A stretch of 64,000 bases of DNA from positions 54,546 through 118,545 of the forward strand of contig NZ_FZPC01000025.1 of NCBI RefSeq assembly GCF_900187975.1, given 5' to 3'. This document shows positions 55,558-63,722 of the stretch, in pieces; positions within the stretch are counted from its first letter, which is position 1; each line of letters starts with the position of its first letter. The notes below the pieces were generated by a model that had not been told where the DNA came from, did no database searches, and was given only the letters and a program-made list of their open reading frames with translations. The DNA is from Pseudomonas delhiensis (GTDB lineage Bacteria; Pseudomonadota; Gammaproteobacteria; Pseudomonadales; Pseudomonadaceae). Made by a program: the position numbers and the translations under genes.

Positions 55558-56934
55558 ATGGCGACTTCCTCCAGCTCCCAAGCCAAGAAAGCCACCGCCA
55601 GTGGCTGGATCGGCTCGGCTCTCGAGTACTACGACTTCTTCATCTACGCCCAGGCCGCGGCCCTGATCTTCCCGCAGCTGTTCTTCCCCTCCTCCGACCC
55701 GAAGATGGCCATCGTCGCGTCGCTCGCGACCTACGGCGTGGGCTACCTGGCCCGCCCGGTCGGCGCCTTCTTCCTCGGCCACTGGGGTGACACCCGCGGG
55801 CGCAAGAACGTGCTGCTGCTGTGCATGTTCATGATGGGCCTGTCGACCATGGCCGTGGGCCTGCTGCCGACCTACCACGACGTCGGCTTCCTCGCCCCGG
55901 CGCTGCTGGTGGTGCTGCGCCTGGTGCAGGGCTTCGCCGTGGCCGGGGAAATCTCCGGGGCCAGCTCGATGATCCTCGAACACGCCCCCTTCGGCCGCCG
56001 CGGCTACTTCGCCAGCTACACCCTGCAGGGCGTGCAGGCCGGCCAGGTGATGGCCGCCGCGGTGTTCCTGCCGCTGGCCTACTTCATGCCCAACGACGCC
56101 TTCAACGCCTGGGGCTGGCGGATTCCCTTCCTGCTCAGCGCCGTGGTGCTGATCGCCGGCCTGATCATCCGCCGCGAGGTGCACGAGACCCCGGCCTTCG
56201 TCAACGAGGAAGCCAGGCAGCAGGTGGCCAGGTCGCCGATCGCCGAGGCCTTCCGCAACAGCTGGAAGCAGATGCTGCTGGTCATGGTCATGTCGCTGAT
56301 GAACGTGATCCCGGTGGTGGCCACCATCTTCGGCGCGGCCTACGCGGTGCAGCCGGCCTACGGCATCGGCTTCGACAAGAGCGTGTACCTGTGGATCCCG
56401 GTGGTGGGCAACATAGTCGCGGTGCTGGCCATTCCCTTCGTCGGCAACCTCTCCGACCGCATCGGCCGCCGCCCGACGATGATCGTCGGCGCCCTGGGCT
56501 CGGGCCTGCTCGCCTTCGGCTACCTGTACGCCATCAGCATCCAGAACGTGCCGCTGGCCTTCCTCATGTCGCTGCTGATGTGGGGCCTGGTGTACCAGGG
56601 CTACAACGCGGTGTTCCCGTCCTTCTACCCCGAGCTGTTCCAGACCCGCTACCGCGTCTCGGCCATGGCCATCGCGCAGAACATCGGCACCATGCTCACC
56701 GCCATGCTGCCGGCGCTGTTCGCCGCCGTCGCCCCGCCCGGCTCGGACAACATCCCGTGGGTGATCGGCAGCCTGGCCTTCCTCATCACCTGCCTGTGCG
56801 CCTTCGCCGCCTACCTGGCCCCGGAAACCCACCGCCTGCCGATGGAAGACCTGGGAAAGCCTGACGCCAAGCCGCTGGAAAAAGCCGAGTACGACAATGC
56901 GCGGCAGAACAGCCTGCGGGTGGCCAGCCACTGA
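55558..56934 (+). CDS. MHS-family MFS transporter, shikimate-transporter-like
   Basis: A 458-residue major facilitator with 12 helices of the metabolite:H+ symporter (MHS) family, to which ShiA belongs. Signature strings are GSALEYYDFFIYAQAAALIF, HWGDTRGRKNVLLLC after helix 2 and LSDRIGRRPTMIVGA after helix 8. Its divergence from quiC and the shared operators indicate uptake of shikimate, dehydroshikimate, quinate or a related acid; substrate preference cannot be read from sequence. A leader ORF, a PcaR-like box and a Crc-type site precede it; a classic terminator follows. Confidence 0.87.
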   Translation: MATSSSSQAKKATASGWIGSALEYYDFFIYAQAAALIFPQLFFPSSDPKMAIVASLATYGVGYLARPVGAFFLGHWGDTRGRKNVLLLCMFMMGLSTMAVGLLPTYHDVGFLAPALLVVLRLVQGFAVAGEISGASSMILEHAPFGRRGYFASYTLQGVQAGQVMAAAVFLPLAYFMPNDAFNAWGWRIPFLLSAVVLIAGLIIRREVHETPAFVNEEARQQVARSPIAEAFRNSWKQMLLVMVMSLMNVIPVVATIFGAAYAVQPAYGIGFDKSVYLWIPVVGNIVAVLAIPFVGNLSDRIGRRPTMIVGALGSGLLAFGYLYAISIQNVPLAFLMSLLMWGLVYQGYNAVFPSFYPELFQTRYRVSAMAIAQNIGTMLTAMLPALFAAVAPPGSDNIPWVIGSLAFLITCLCAFAAYLAPETHRLPMEDLGKPDAKPLEKAEYDNARQNSLRVASH

Positions 56935-56959
56935 AGGGGGTTGAACGCCTGAAATGAAG

Positions 56960-56986
56960 AAGGCCCCATGCGGGGCCTTTTTCTTT
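56960..56986 (+). terminator. Rho-independent terminator after the MHS transporter
   Basis: AAGGCCCC ATGC GGGGCCTT forms an 8-bp stem with a 4-base loop, and TTTCTTT follows on the plus strand. It lies 26 bases after the stop codon and also faces the end of the convergent antitoxin gene. Confidence 0.85.
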
Positions 56987-57000
56987 GCTTCTTCGTGTCA

Positions 57001-57324
57001 TCAGCTGCTGTGCACCACCCGCACCTGGAATTCCACCCCCAGGTTGCGGCGGATGGCATCGAAGATCGCCGCCAGGTTGTCCATGCCCGGGTTGCCCGCG
57101 GGCGAAAGCATGCGATGCAGGCTCTTGCTCGGCTTCTCGGTTTCGACCGCCAGGCGCTCGAAGCCCAGGGTGGCGTTGACCAGATCGCGAAGGATCAGGC
57201 GCGCGGCGTCCGGCTCGCCGTTGAGGAACAGCGAAGCGGCCTCGTCGAGCAGCGCGGTGGCGAATGCCGGTTCACGCTGTACGCGCGCGACGACGGTCTG
57301 TTTGAAATCCCTGGTCAGTGCCAT
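57001..57324 (-). CDS. HigA-like antitoxin (HI1420 type)
   Basis: A 107-residue protein of the addiction-module antidote family that follows its toxin gene (HI1419/HI1420 arrangement). The start MALTRDFKQTVVARVQREPA and the C-terminal helix-turn-helix region TEKPSKSLHRMLSPAGNPGM then LAAIFDAIRRNL (residues 60-97) are typical. The ATG at 57324 with GAGGG upstream lies 5 bases after the toxin stop. The DNA-binding domain suggests it represses the pair. Confidence 0.87.
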   Translation of the reverse strand: MALTRDFKQTVVARVQREPAFATALLDEAASLFLNGEPDAARLILRDLVNATLGFERLAVETEKPSKSLHRMLSPAGNPGMDNLAAIFDAIRRNLGVEFQVRVVHSS

Positions 57325-57329
57325 TGGAA

Positions 57330-57680
57330 TCACCCTCTCATCTGCGGCCCGAGCCGGGCCTTCTTGCGTTGCTTGTACTCGGCGTGCAGCGCCTTCGCCT
57401 TGCGGATATCCGCTGCCTGGCCGGCCTTGCTGCCACCACCGAACAGCACGATGAGCGCCTCACCGTCCCTCGCCAGGTAGATCCGGTAGCCCGGCCCCCA
57501 GTCGATGCGGTATTCGCCGATGCCATCGAACCATTTGACGTTGGAGGTGTTGCCCACCGCCATGCGCACCTTGGCGGTGGCAACCTTGGCCGCCGCCTGG
57601 AAATGCAGGGAGTCGAACCACTCCCGATAGGGGCAGGACGCGTCTTCCCGGACATACTCGACCACCTCTATGGCCGCCAT
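57330..57680 (-). CDS. RelE/HigB-like toxin (HI1419 type)
   Basis: A 116-residue RelE-superfamily toxin: MAAIEVVEYVREDASCPYRE, VRMAVGNTSNVKWFDGIGEYRIDWGPGYRIYL (in part) and ALIVLFGGGSKAGQAADIRKA match the addiction-module killer protein family, which cleaves mRNA, usually on the ribosome. The ATG at 57680 has GAGGAGG upstream. Toxin-first order with the antitoxin 5 bases behind is the HigBA-like layout. Confidence 0.88.
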   Translation of the reverse strand: MAAIEVVEYVREDASCPYREWFDSLHFQAAAKVATAKVRMAVGNTSNVKWFDGIGEYRIDWGPGYRIYLARDGEALIVLFGGGSKAGQAADIRKAKALHAEYKQRKKARLGPQMRG

Positions 57681-58153
57681 AGTAACCTCCTCGTTACCAT
57701 TTACCAATAGGTATCAAACGAGGTGAGGAATGCTCCGGGGAAATGGAGTCCCCTCGCCCACGTCTGTGCGAGGGGAGAAAGTACGGTTGCCGGGCGCCCG
57801 CCCGGGGTGCGCTGCTGCACACCCGGATAGAGCCTTCGAGAAGAATCGGAAGCCGCCTACGCCGCGAATACCCAGGTCCGATATGCCGCGACCAACCCGG
57901 CCGCGAACCACGACGGAAAATCGCGGACGGAGGTATAGGCGCGATTCGCGGATAAGATCCGCGCCTACGCCGCGCCACCACACTGTGCCCATGTAGGAGC
58001 GCGCCCTGCGCGCGATTTCGCGGGCAGGGCCCGCTCCTACAGGTTGCCGTGGGGCACGGTGTTTATCCTGCAGGAGCGGACTCCATCCGCGATGGGTTCC
58101 GCCGGCCGCGCCGGACTACCCCTTCGCGAGCAAGCGCCAGGAACCCCGCCCCC
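57681..58153. repeat. Intergenic region with REP arrays
   Basis: No gene is supported. Palindromic units occur at 57945-57968 (GCGGATAAGATCCGCGCCTAC), 57992-58043 (a long dyad of GTAGGAGCGCGCCCTGCGCG and GCAGGGCCCGCTCCTAC facing each other, a REPIN layout) and 58070-58092. The first 200 bp after the toxin start contains its promoter and GC-rich sequence of no recognised type. Confidence 0.55.
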
Positions 58154-59032
58154 TCAACCCCGCCGCTGCATCCACGCCGCCGCCAGCCCGCTCAGGCAGA
58201 TCACCGCGATGCCCACCAGCGCGCTGGCGCTCGGCACGTGGCTGAAGACCAGCCAGCCGATCAGCCCGGCGAAGACGATCTGGCAGTAGCCGAACGGCGC
58301 CAGCAGCGCCGGGGCGGCGTGGCGGAAGGCCTGGGTGAGGAACAGGTGGGCGGACATGCCGCAGGTGCCCAGGGCGAGCATCAGCAGCGCATGGCCGAAG
58401 CTCGGGGTGTGCCAGACGAAGGGCACCATGGCCGTGGTCAGGGCGGTGTTCAGCAGGCCGGCGAAGAAGTTGCTGGTGGTCGGGCTGTCCACCGCCGCCA
58501 GCTTGCGCGTCAGCAACTGGTAGAAGCAGAAGCACAGCGCCGAGCCCAGCGGCAGCAGCACCGCCGGGGTGAACAGCTCGCCGCCGGGGTGGACGATCGC
58601 CAGCACCCCGGCGAAGCCCAGGCTCACCGCCGCCCACTGGCCGGCGCTGACCTTCTCGTGCAGCAGCGGCACCGACAGCGCGGTGACCATCAGCGGGGCG
58701 AGGAAGTTGACCGCCGTGGCCTCGGCCAGGGGGATGTACTGCAGGCCGGTGGTGAACAGCAGGCTCGTGCCCAGCAGGCACAGCGCGCGCAGCACCTGCA
58801 GCCCCGGCCGGCGGGTGCGCAGCACGCGCAGGCCCGACTGCGGCAGGAAGATGCCGGCCATCAGCAGCGTGTGCACCACGTAGCGGGCCCAGACCACCAG
58901 GAGGATCGGATAGAAGCCCGAGAGGTACTTGGACAGGGCGTCGTGGGTGGAGAACAGCGAGGTGGCCAGGATCACCAGAAGGATGCCCTTCAGGGGCTGG
59001 CTGCTGCCGGACAGCGCGGAGGCGGCGGTCAT
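58154..59032 (-). CDS. EamA/DMT-family transporter
   Basis: A 292-residue drug/metabolite transporter with ten predicted helices in two EamA repeats: GILLVILATSLFSTHDALSKYL starts the first and LLPLGSALCFCFYQLLTRKL the second. FTTGLQYIPLAEATAVNFLAPL is the conserved end of repeat one. Such proteins export amino acids or other metabolites; the substrate is unknown. It stands alone between repeats and a gene-free stretch. Confidence 0.88.
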   Translation of the reverse strand: MTAASALSGSSQPLKGILLVILATSLFSTHDALSKYLSGFYPILLVVWARYVVHTLLMAGIFLPQSGLRVLRTRRPGLQVLRALCLLGTSLLFTTGLQYIPLAEATAVNFLAPLMVTALSVPLLHEKVSAGQWAAVSLGFAGVLAIVHPGGELFTPAVLLPLGSALCFCFYQLLTRKLAAVDSPTTSNFFAGLLNTALTTAMVPFVWHTPSFGHALLMLALGTCGMSAHLFLTQAFRHAAPALLAPFGYCQIVFAGLIGWLVFSHVPSASALVGIAVICLSGLAAAWMQRRG

Positions 59033-59596
59033 CGGGTCTTCCGGTTCGGTGGGTGGAAAAGCAAGGCGCCCGGCAGTGTGCCGGGATTTCGACGAAGCTG
59101 CATCCTCGTATACGCCAGGTAGGCGGGCTGCTTGCGGCTCGCGGCCGGGGCCGCAGCGCCATGCCGCTTTCGCCGGAACGGGCAGGGGTCAGATGAATGC
59201 ACGGCGGATTCAGGACTAATCCCATATGGCCGCCCGCCCCGCGCCGCTACAGTGCTCGCCGCGCTCCAGTGCGAACGACCGCTCCCGCCATCGGACCGGC
59301 CCCGTTCGCTGCGACATCCCCTTTGCCTCCGGAGTTCCAGGCCCGGATAGGCCGCAGAACGGAAAGGCCACTGGCCTGTTCCGCGATGCACCCGGCCGAA
59401 CGCCTGCCCGCCCCGCTGCGGAGCCGGGCCATGGCCGGCCTGCAGGAATGCTGGAGAGCCAGCCGCTACCAGGGAAGTAGCGGCCAACCCCACCTCAGCC
59501 ACACCGCCCCCCGTCCGCGTAGACCGGGGGCCTGGTGCGGGCTTGCCAGCAGAAGGATTGCGCCACGACTCAAACTCCACCCTGTAGTGTTCCGAA
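59033..59596. other. Gene-free stretch before the NlpC/P60 gene
   Basis: Open frames exist on both strands but have atypical composition (Arg, Gly and Pro rich, no domain) and I do not call them. No REP element was seen. It should contain the promoters of the divergent EamA and NlpC/P60 genes; no strong ribosome site is visible before 59597. Confidence 0.4.
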
Positions 59597-60133
59597 ATGC
59601 GTGTTTTTCATTGGTTACTTGCTCTTTCACTGCTTGCCCTGATCGTTCCCCTCGCCCACGCCGACGATCTCGATTCCCCGCAATGGCGCCGTTACTCCCC
59701 GGCAACCGTCCAGCCAGCGCCGATGGAGCGGAACGGCGCCGTCAGCCCGACCACGCGCCGGCTCATCGTCGCCCGCGCGCACCAGCTCATCGGCCAGCGC
59801 TACCGCTGGGGCGGCGACTCGCTGGAAACCGGGTTCGACTGCAGCGGCCTGCTGGTCTACCTGTACCGCCACGTCGCCGACCTGCGCCTGCCGCGCACCA
59901 CCAGGTCGATGATCGCGCAGCGCGACGCGGCGATAGCCCGCCATGAACTGCAACCGGGCGATGCGGTGTTCTTCAGCCACAACGGCAGTGGCCGTGCCAG
60001 CCATGTGGGCCTGTACATCGGCGACAACCGCTTCATCCACGCCCCCAGCAGCGGCAGGACGATCCGCATCGACTCCCTCGACTCGCCCTACTGGAAACGG
60101 GCCTACGTGACCGCGCGCAGCTTCAGCGGCTGA
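59597..60133 (+). CDS. Secreted NlpC/P60 peptidoglycan endopeptidase
   Basis: A 178-residue cell-wall hydrolase. Residues 1-22 form a signal peptide (LLALSLLALIVPLAHA, cleaved before DDLD). The NlpC/P60 domain (55-170) carries the catalytic Cys82 in GFDCSGLLVYLY, His136 in ASHVGLYIG and the third residue His148 in RFIHAPSSG. It would cut gamma-D-Glu-meso-DAP bonds in the periplasm. It has no lipobox, unlike Spr/MepS. It is convergent with the TIM-barrel gene, 10 bp apart, and unrelated in function to its neighbours. Confidence 0.9.
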   Translation: MRVFHWLLALSLLALIVPLAHADDLDSPQWRRYSPATVQPAPMERNGAVSPTTRRLIVARAHQLIGQRYRWGGDSLETGFDCSGLLVYLYRHVADLRLPRTTRSMIAQRDAAIARHELQPGDAVFFSHNGSGRASHVGLYIGDNRFIHAPSSGRTIRIDSLDSPYWKRAYVTARSFSG

Positions 60134-60143
60134 CCCGGCCGGA

Positions 60144-60959
60144 TCAGAGCCGGGCGAGCACCGTTCGTGCCTTGTCCAGGGCCAGGTTGGCGCGCTCCAG
60201 GGCGCTGACGCCCTGCTCCAACAGTTGCCGGGTGGGAATCTCCAGGCTCAGCGGCACCATCGCCGGCAGGGTGCGCAGCAGGCCGGCCAGGTCGCAGTCG
60301 CCATCGCCGGGGAAGCGCCGCTCGTTGCGCGCCTGGCGGAGGATTTCCTGCATGTCGTCCGGGCGCGGGCCGGCCACGTCGCACAGCTGGGCATAGCGCA
60401 TGCGCTCGGCCGGCACCTGCGCCAGGTCCTGCAGGGACGAGCCGGAGCGGTCGAAGTGGAAGGCGTCGACCAGCACGCAGCCGTTGGCCTGCCCGGCGTA
60501 CTTCACCACGCGCCAGGCCGTGGCCAGGTCGGGGGCGTCGGTCCAGGGCATGAATTCCAGGTGCGGGTGGATGCCGTAGGTAGCGGCCAGCTCGCACAGC
60601 TGCGCGAAGCGCTCGGTCATGCGCGCCTCGTCCGCGTCGTTGCCCGCCACCAGCAACTCGGTGCCGCCGAACTCGGCGCCGACGGCGAGGATGGGCTCGA
60701 AGTCGGCCACACGGGTTTCCGGCTTCAGGCGCAGGATCTCCAGGTCCAGCACGCGGATGCCGGTGTCGCGCAGGCGCGCCTGGGTCTGGCGGCGCAGCTC
60801 GGCATCGGCCACCAGCGGGAAGTGGTGCTCCTCGGCGGTGGCCGGCACCAGGCGCAGGCCGACATGGCTGTAGCCGGCACGGGCGGCGACCTCGACCATC
60901 TCCGGCGGCGACAGCTCGAGTACGGTCAGGGCGGCGAGGGAAAAGATTCGGTCGGTCAT
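60144..60959 (-). CDS. Sugar phosphate isomerase/epimerase-like TIM-barrel protein
   Basis: A 271-residue xylose-isomerase-like barrel: FSLAALTVLELSPPEMVEVA at the start, and metal/acid residues in LEILRLKPET, HLEFMPWTDA, LVDAFHFDRSG and LSLEIPTRQL. Proteins of this group include isomerases, epimerases and dehydroshikimate-dehydratase-like enzymes. The spacing to the Gfo/Idh gene is 339 bp with repeats, same strand. The function may be linked with hydroaromatic or inositol-like polyols, but specificity is unknown. The start is the ATG at 60959; a GTG seven codons earlier is possible. Confidence 0.8.
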   Translation of the reverse strand: MTDRIFSLAALTVLELSPPEMVEVAARAGYSHVGLRLVPATAEEHHFPLVADAELRRQTQARLRDTGIRVLDLEILRLKPETRVADFEPILAVGAEFGGTELLVAGNDADEARMTERFAQLCELAATYGIHPHLEFMPWTDAPDLATAWRVVKYAGQANGCVLVDAFHFDRSGSSLQDLAQVPAERMRYAQLCDVAGPRPDDMQEILRQARNERRFPGDGDCDLAGLLRTLPAMVPLSLEIPTRQLLEQGVSALERANLALDKARTVLARL

Positions 60960-61298
60960 GGGTATCGGTATCCGGGTCACAGGTGAATTGTAGGAGCGCG
61001 CCCTGGGCGCGAATCTCGTGGCTTACAGGTCGCGCCGAGGCGCTTGTCGTAGGAGCGAGGGGGCGCCTAGCTCTTGCTCGCGAACGGTGCGCCCTCTCCC
61101 CAACCCTCTCCCGCAAGCGGGAGAGGGGGCTGTCCGGCGTAGATGGGAATCTCAGCGTCAACCTGTAGGAGCGGGCCCTGCCCGCGAATCGCGCGCAGGG
61201 CGCGCCCCTACAGGTGGGACAGCGGTGGCGGGGTAGGACTTTGTCCGAGATCCGCGTCAGCACCTTCGGTTATCGCAGACAAAGCTGCACAGTCTCAT
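60960..61298. repeat. REP array between TIM-barrel and Gfo/Idh genes
   Basis: No gene. Units: GTAGGAGCGCGCC-type at 60990-61015, a GTAGGAGCGAG unit split by 13 extra bases at 61048-61084, a CCCTCTCCC-GGGAGAGGG pyrimidine/purine hairpin at 61091-61130, and a facing pair GTAGGAGCGGGCC / GGGCGCGCCCCTAC at 61166-61213. Confidence 0.6.
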
Positions 61299-62351
61299 TC
61301 AACCAACCCGCACCGGCGCACACGCCCGGCCCGTGGCAGCGGCCTCGCGAATGGCCTCGATCAACGCCAGGGTGCGGCCGCCGTCCAGGGCGTCGGTCAA
61401 TGGCGGCTCCTCGCCGCGGACCACCCGCACGAAGTGTTCCAGCTGGCGGCGCAGCGCCTCGCCCGGGGTGAAGGGCTCGCTGCTGCGCAGCAGCGGCTGG
61501 TGCCAGCCGGCGCCCGGCTGCGCGTAGTGCCAGCGCTGCAGTTGCGGAATGCTCAGCGCGCCCTCGGTGCCGGCCAGCAGGTAGCAGGGCTGGTCGACCT
61601 GGCGCGGGTAAATGGGGCTCTCGCCGGAGTCCAGCTCCCAGCTCCAGGGCGCGGCCACGCCGTCGGAGCCGGTCAGGCTGCCGAGGGCGCCGTTCTCGAA
61701 CCGCAGCAGGATGGCCGCGCTGTCCTCGTTGACCAGGCCGCGCACCGAGTTGCCGGTGAAAGCCTGCACCTGCACCACCTCGCCGCACAGGTAGCGCAGC
61801 AGGTCGAGGTCGTGGATCAGGTTGGTGAGCAGGAAGCCGGCGCCCGGCTCGCGGCGCCAGGGCACCTCGAAGTAGCTGTCGGGTTTCTGCAGCTGCCACA
61901 GCGCGGTGACGTTGACCAGGCGCCCCAGCGCCCCGGTGGCGAGGATTTCCCGCGCCTTGCCGATCAGCGGGTTGTGCCGGCGGTGGTGGCCGACCAGCAC
62001 CGGCACGCCGCTGCCCCGGCTCACCTCGACCAGCTCGCGCACCTCGTCCAGGTGCACGCCCACCGGCTTCTCCAGCAGCACCGGCACGCCGGCGGCCAGG
62101 CAGTCCAGGGCGGTGGCCACGTGCAGGTTGTTGGGGTTGGCGATGATCGCCGCCTGCGGCTGCGCCTCTTCCAGCATGCGCCGGTGGTCGGCGTAGTACG
62201 GCACGCCGCACTCGGCGGCGAACCCGGCCGCGCCGGGGCCCGGGTCGGCCACCGCGCAGAGTTGCAGGGCGGGGACATGAAGCAGGTGCTGGTGATGCTG
62301 GCGGCCCATGATGCCGGCGCCGATCAGGGCAATGCGCAAGGGAGCGGTCAC
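61299..62351 (-). CDS. Gfo/Idh/MocA-family oxidoreductase
   Basis: A 350-residue NAD(P)-dependent dehydrogenase. The Rossmann motif is ALIGAGIMGRQHHQHL; EKPVGVHLDEVREL holds the conserved Lys of the EKP motif, and GFLLTNLIHDLDLLRYLCGEV the His-Asp active-site region. The group oxidises cyclitols, sugars or similar polyols, for example inositol 2-dehydrogenase. It begins with GTG at 62351, with AGAGGA upstream. A palindrome of the IclR type lies 72 bp before it, and an IclR gene is next upstream. Confidence 0.88.
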   Translation of the reverse strand: MTAPLRIALIGAGIMGRQHHQHLLHVPALQLCAVADPGPGAAGFAAECGVPYYADHRRMLEEAQPQAAIIANPNNLHVATALDCLAAGVPVLLEKPVGVHLDEVRELVEVSRGSGVPVLVGHHRRHNPLIGKAREILATGALGRLVNVTALWQLQKPDSYFEVPWRREPGAGFLLTNLIHDLDLLRYLCGEVVQVQAFTGNSVRGLVNEDSAAILLRFENGALGSLTGSDGVAAPWSWELDSGESPIYPRQVDQPCYLLAGTEGALSIPQLQRWHYAQPGAGWHQPLLRSSEPFTPGEALRRQLEHFVRVVRGEEPPLTDALDGGRTLALIEAIREAAATGRACAPVRVG

Positions 62352-62422
62352 GCGGGATTCCTCTTCTGCTTGTTGTGCTGGGGCCCGCTACACAGGGCTC
62401 CATGGAATGGCATGAGAGAATT

Positions 62423-62437
62423 TAGAACTCAGTTCCA
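62423..62437. promoter_or_regulatory. 15-bp near-palindrome, candidate IclR operator
   Basis: TAGAACTCAGTTCCA is a dyad with one mismatch, of the same form as TGGAACCAGGTTCCA at 41511. It lies between the Gfo/Idh gene and the IclR gene, just upstream of the former. Confidence 0.55.
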
Positions 62438-62549
62438 TTTTTACTCAAGTGCAGCACGGCAGGCAGCGGGCGATTATCGACCACCGTTGCGTCCGGGCAG
62501 GCGCGAGCGGCCCTCCTCCGCGGGGAGGAAGGCCAGGCAGCAAGGGGAA

Positions 62550-63326
62550 TCAGGCGAAGAGGTCGGAGGCCTGGCTCGCCGCGGACAGCTCGGCAGCGGC
62601 GGCCAGCAGCAGCGGCGCCAGCTCGTGCAGGCGCGCCTCCGGCAGGCGCGCGCTGGGCCCGGCGATGCTCAGCACGCCGATCGCCCGGCGGTCCACCGGG
62701 CTGTGCACCACGGCGGCCAGGGCCGAGGTGCCGAGCGCCGAGGTCTGCTCGACCCAGGCATAGCCGCGCTCACGGGCGCGGCGCAGGTAGCCGAGCAGCT
62801 CATCCTCGCTGCGCGGCGCGCGCGGGCCGAACTGCGCGGGGTCGCCCACGCCCTGGCGGCGCACCAGCTCCAGAGCCTGCGCGTCGTCCAGGCTGGCCAG
62901 CCAGGCGTGCCCGGAGGCGGTGTAGAACAGCGGCGCGTCGCGGCCCATGTCCGGGTCGTAGCGCAGGCCCGAGCGGGCGCCCTGGGACTTGGCGATCCAG
63001 GTCTGGCGGCTGCCGTCGATCACCCCCAGGCGCACCAGTTCGCCGCTGTCCTGGGCCAGGCGGTCGAGGATCGGCTGGACGATGTCGGCGCCGCTGCAGG
63101 ACAGGTAGCGGAAGCCCAGCGCCACCAGCTTGGTGGACAGCTGGTAGCGGGCGTTCTCCGGGTTCTGCCGCACGTAGCCCAGGCGGATCAGCTCGGCGAG
63201 CATGCGGTGGGTGGCGCTCTTGGGTATCTCCAGGCGCTCGGCCAGGGTCTGCATCGGCAGGCCACGGGGCTCGCTGGTGAGGCTTTCGAGAAGGCTGAAG
63301 GCGCGTTCGATCTGGCTACCGGCCAT
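62550..63326 (-). CDS. IclR-family regulator
   Basis: A 258-residue IclR regulator with a winged helix (residues 5-65: IERAFSLLESLTSEPRGLPM, IPKSATHRMLAELIRLGYV) and an effector domain (75-250) including GRDAPLFYTASGHAWLASL. It is the KdgR/IclR-like type rather than the PcaR type at 46840. It precedes the Gfo/Idh gene on the same strand by 198 bp. The palindromes at 62423 and 41511 are its best candidate sites. Confidence 0.88.
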   Translation of the reverse strand: MAGSQIERAFSLLESLTSEPRGLPMQTLAERLEIPKSATHRMLAELIRLGYVRQNPENARYQLSTKLVALGFRYLSCSGADIVQPILDRLAQDSGELVRLGVIDGSRQTWIAKSQGARSGLRYDPDMGRDAPLFYTASGHAWLASLDDAQALELVRRQGVGDPAQFGPRAPRSEDELLGYLRRARERGYAWVEQTSALGTSALAAVVHSPVDRRAIGVLSIAGPSARLPEARLHELAPLLLAAAAELSAASQASDLFA

Positions 63327-63416
63327 GGGTGTCGTCCACTACGAGGATCGGCGGATTCTAATGAGATCGACCGGGCCGGGGAACCGCCGGGGGTGGCTTG
63401 CAGGGCGCGCCTAAAT
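63327..63416. other. IclR/porin divergent region
   Basis: No gene. It separates the divergent IclR and porin genes; nothing distinctive is seen before the operator at 63417. Confidence 0.4.
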
Positions 63417-63451
63417 GTTCGAACCGGTTAATTAATGTTCGATATTCGCAC
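63417..63451 (+). promoter_or_regulatory. Composite operator with PcaR-like box before the porin
   Basis: GTTCGAACCGGTTAATTAAT (63417-63436) is directly followed by GTTCGATATTCGCAC (63437-63451), which differs from the P. putida PcaR box GTTCGATAATCGCAC at one base. The arrangement equals that at 55171. TTAATTAAT may serve as part of a promoter. Confidence 0.65.
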
Positions 63452-63578
63452 AGGAAGCGTTTTCACCGATTGTCCGCCGCCCGCCGCCCTTCCACTATCG
63501 AGGCGTACCGAAACCCCGGCAGCGCCCGCTGCCCTCGGACGCGAAAGCACACCAACAATTACAAGAAGGTCCAGAGCA

Positions 63579-63644
63579 ATGTCGCACTTGCACGCCGCCC
63601 ATCCCTCTCTCGCACCGCCGTCGCCAGGCCAGGTCGCCGCCTAG
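63579..63644 (+). CDS. Leader peptide upstream of the porin gene, 21 aa
   Basis: A short ORF, MSHLHAAHPSLAPPSPGQ then VAA, with an AGAAGG ribosome site and the A-rich stretch CAACAATTACAAGAAGG (63553-63569), an Hfq/Crc-type target, directly before it. The stop is followed by GCGCCGCGCCGTC and CCGGCGCC, as after the leader at 55341. The porin starts 78 bp further on. Confidence 0.5.
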   Translation: MSHLHAAHPSLAPPSPGQVAA

Positions 63645-63722
63645 CGCCGCGCCGTCGTTTCCGGCGCCACAGCCGGCGCCAGACAAGCCTCTCCCCACAA
63701 CAATGACTCCAGAGAGATCGTC

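Noticed and set aside
59029..59946. Open frames of 183 and 249 codons, one on each strand, before the NlpC/P60 gene
   Set aside because: Arg/Pro/Gly-rich translations without domains and no ribosome sites; one runs into the NlpC/P60 gene in the wrong frame.
60990..61213. CRISPR array
   Set aside because: The repeated palindromes vary in length and orientation and have no regular spacers; they are REP elements.
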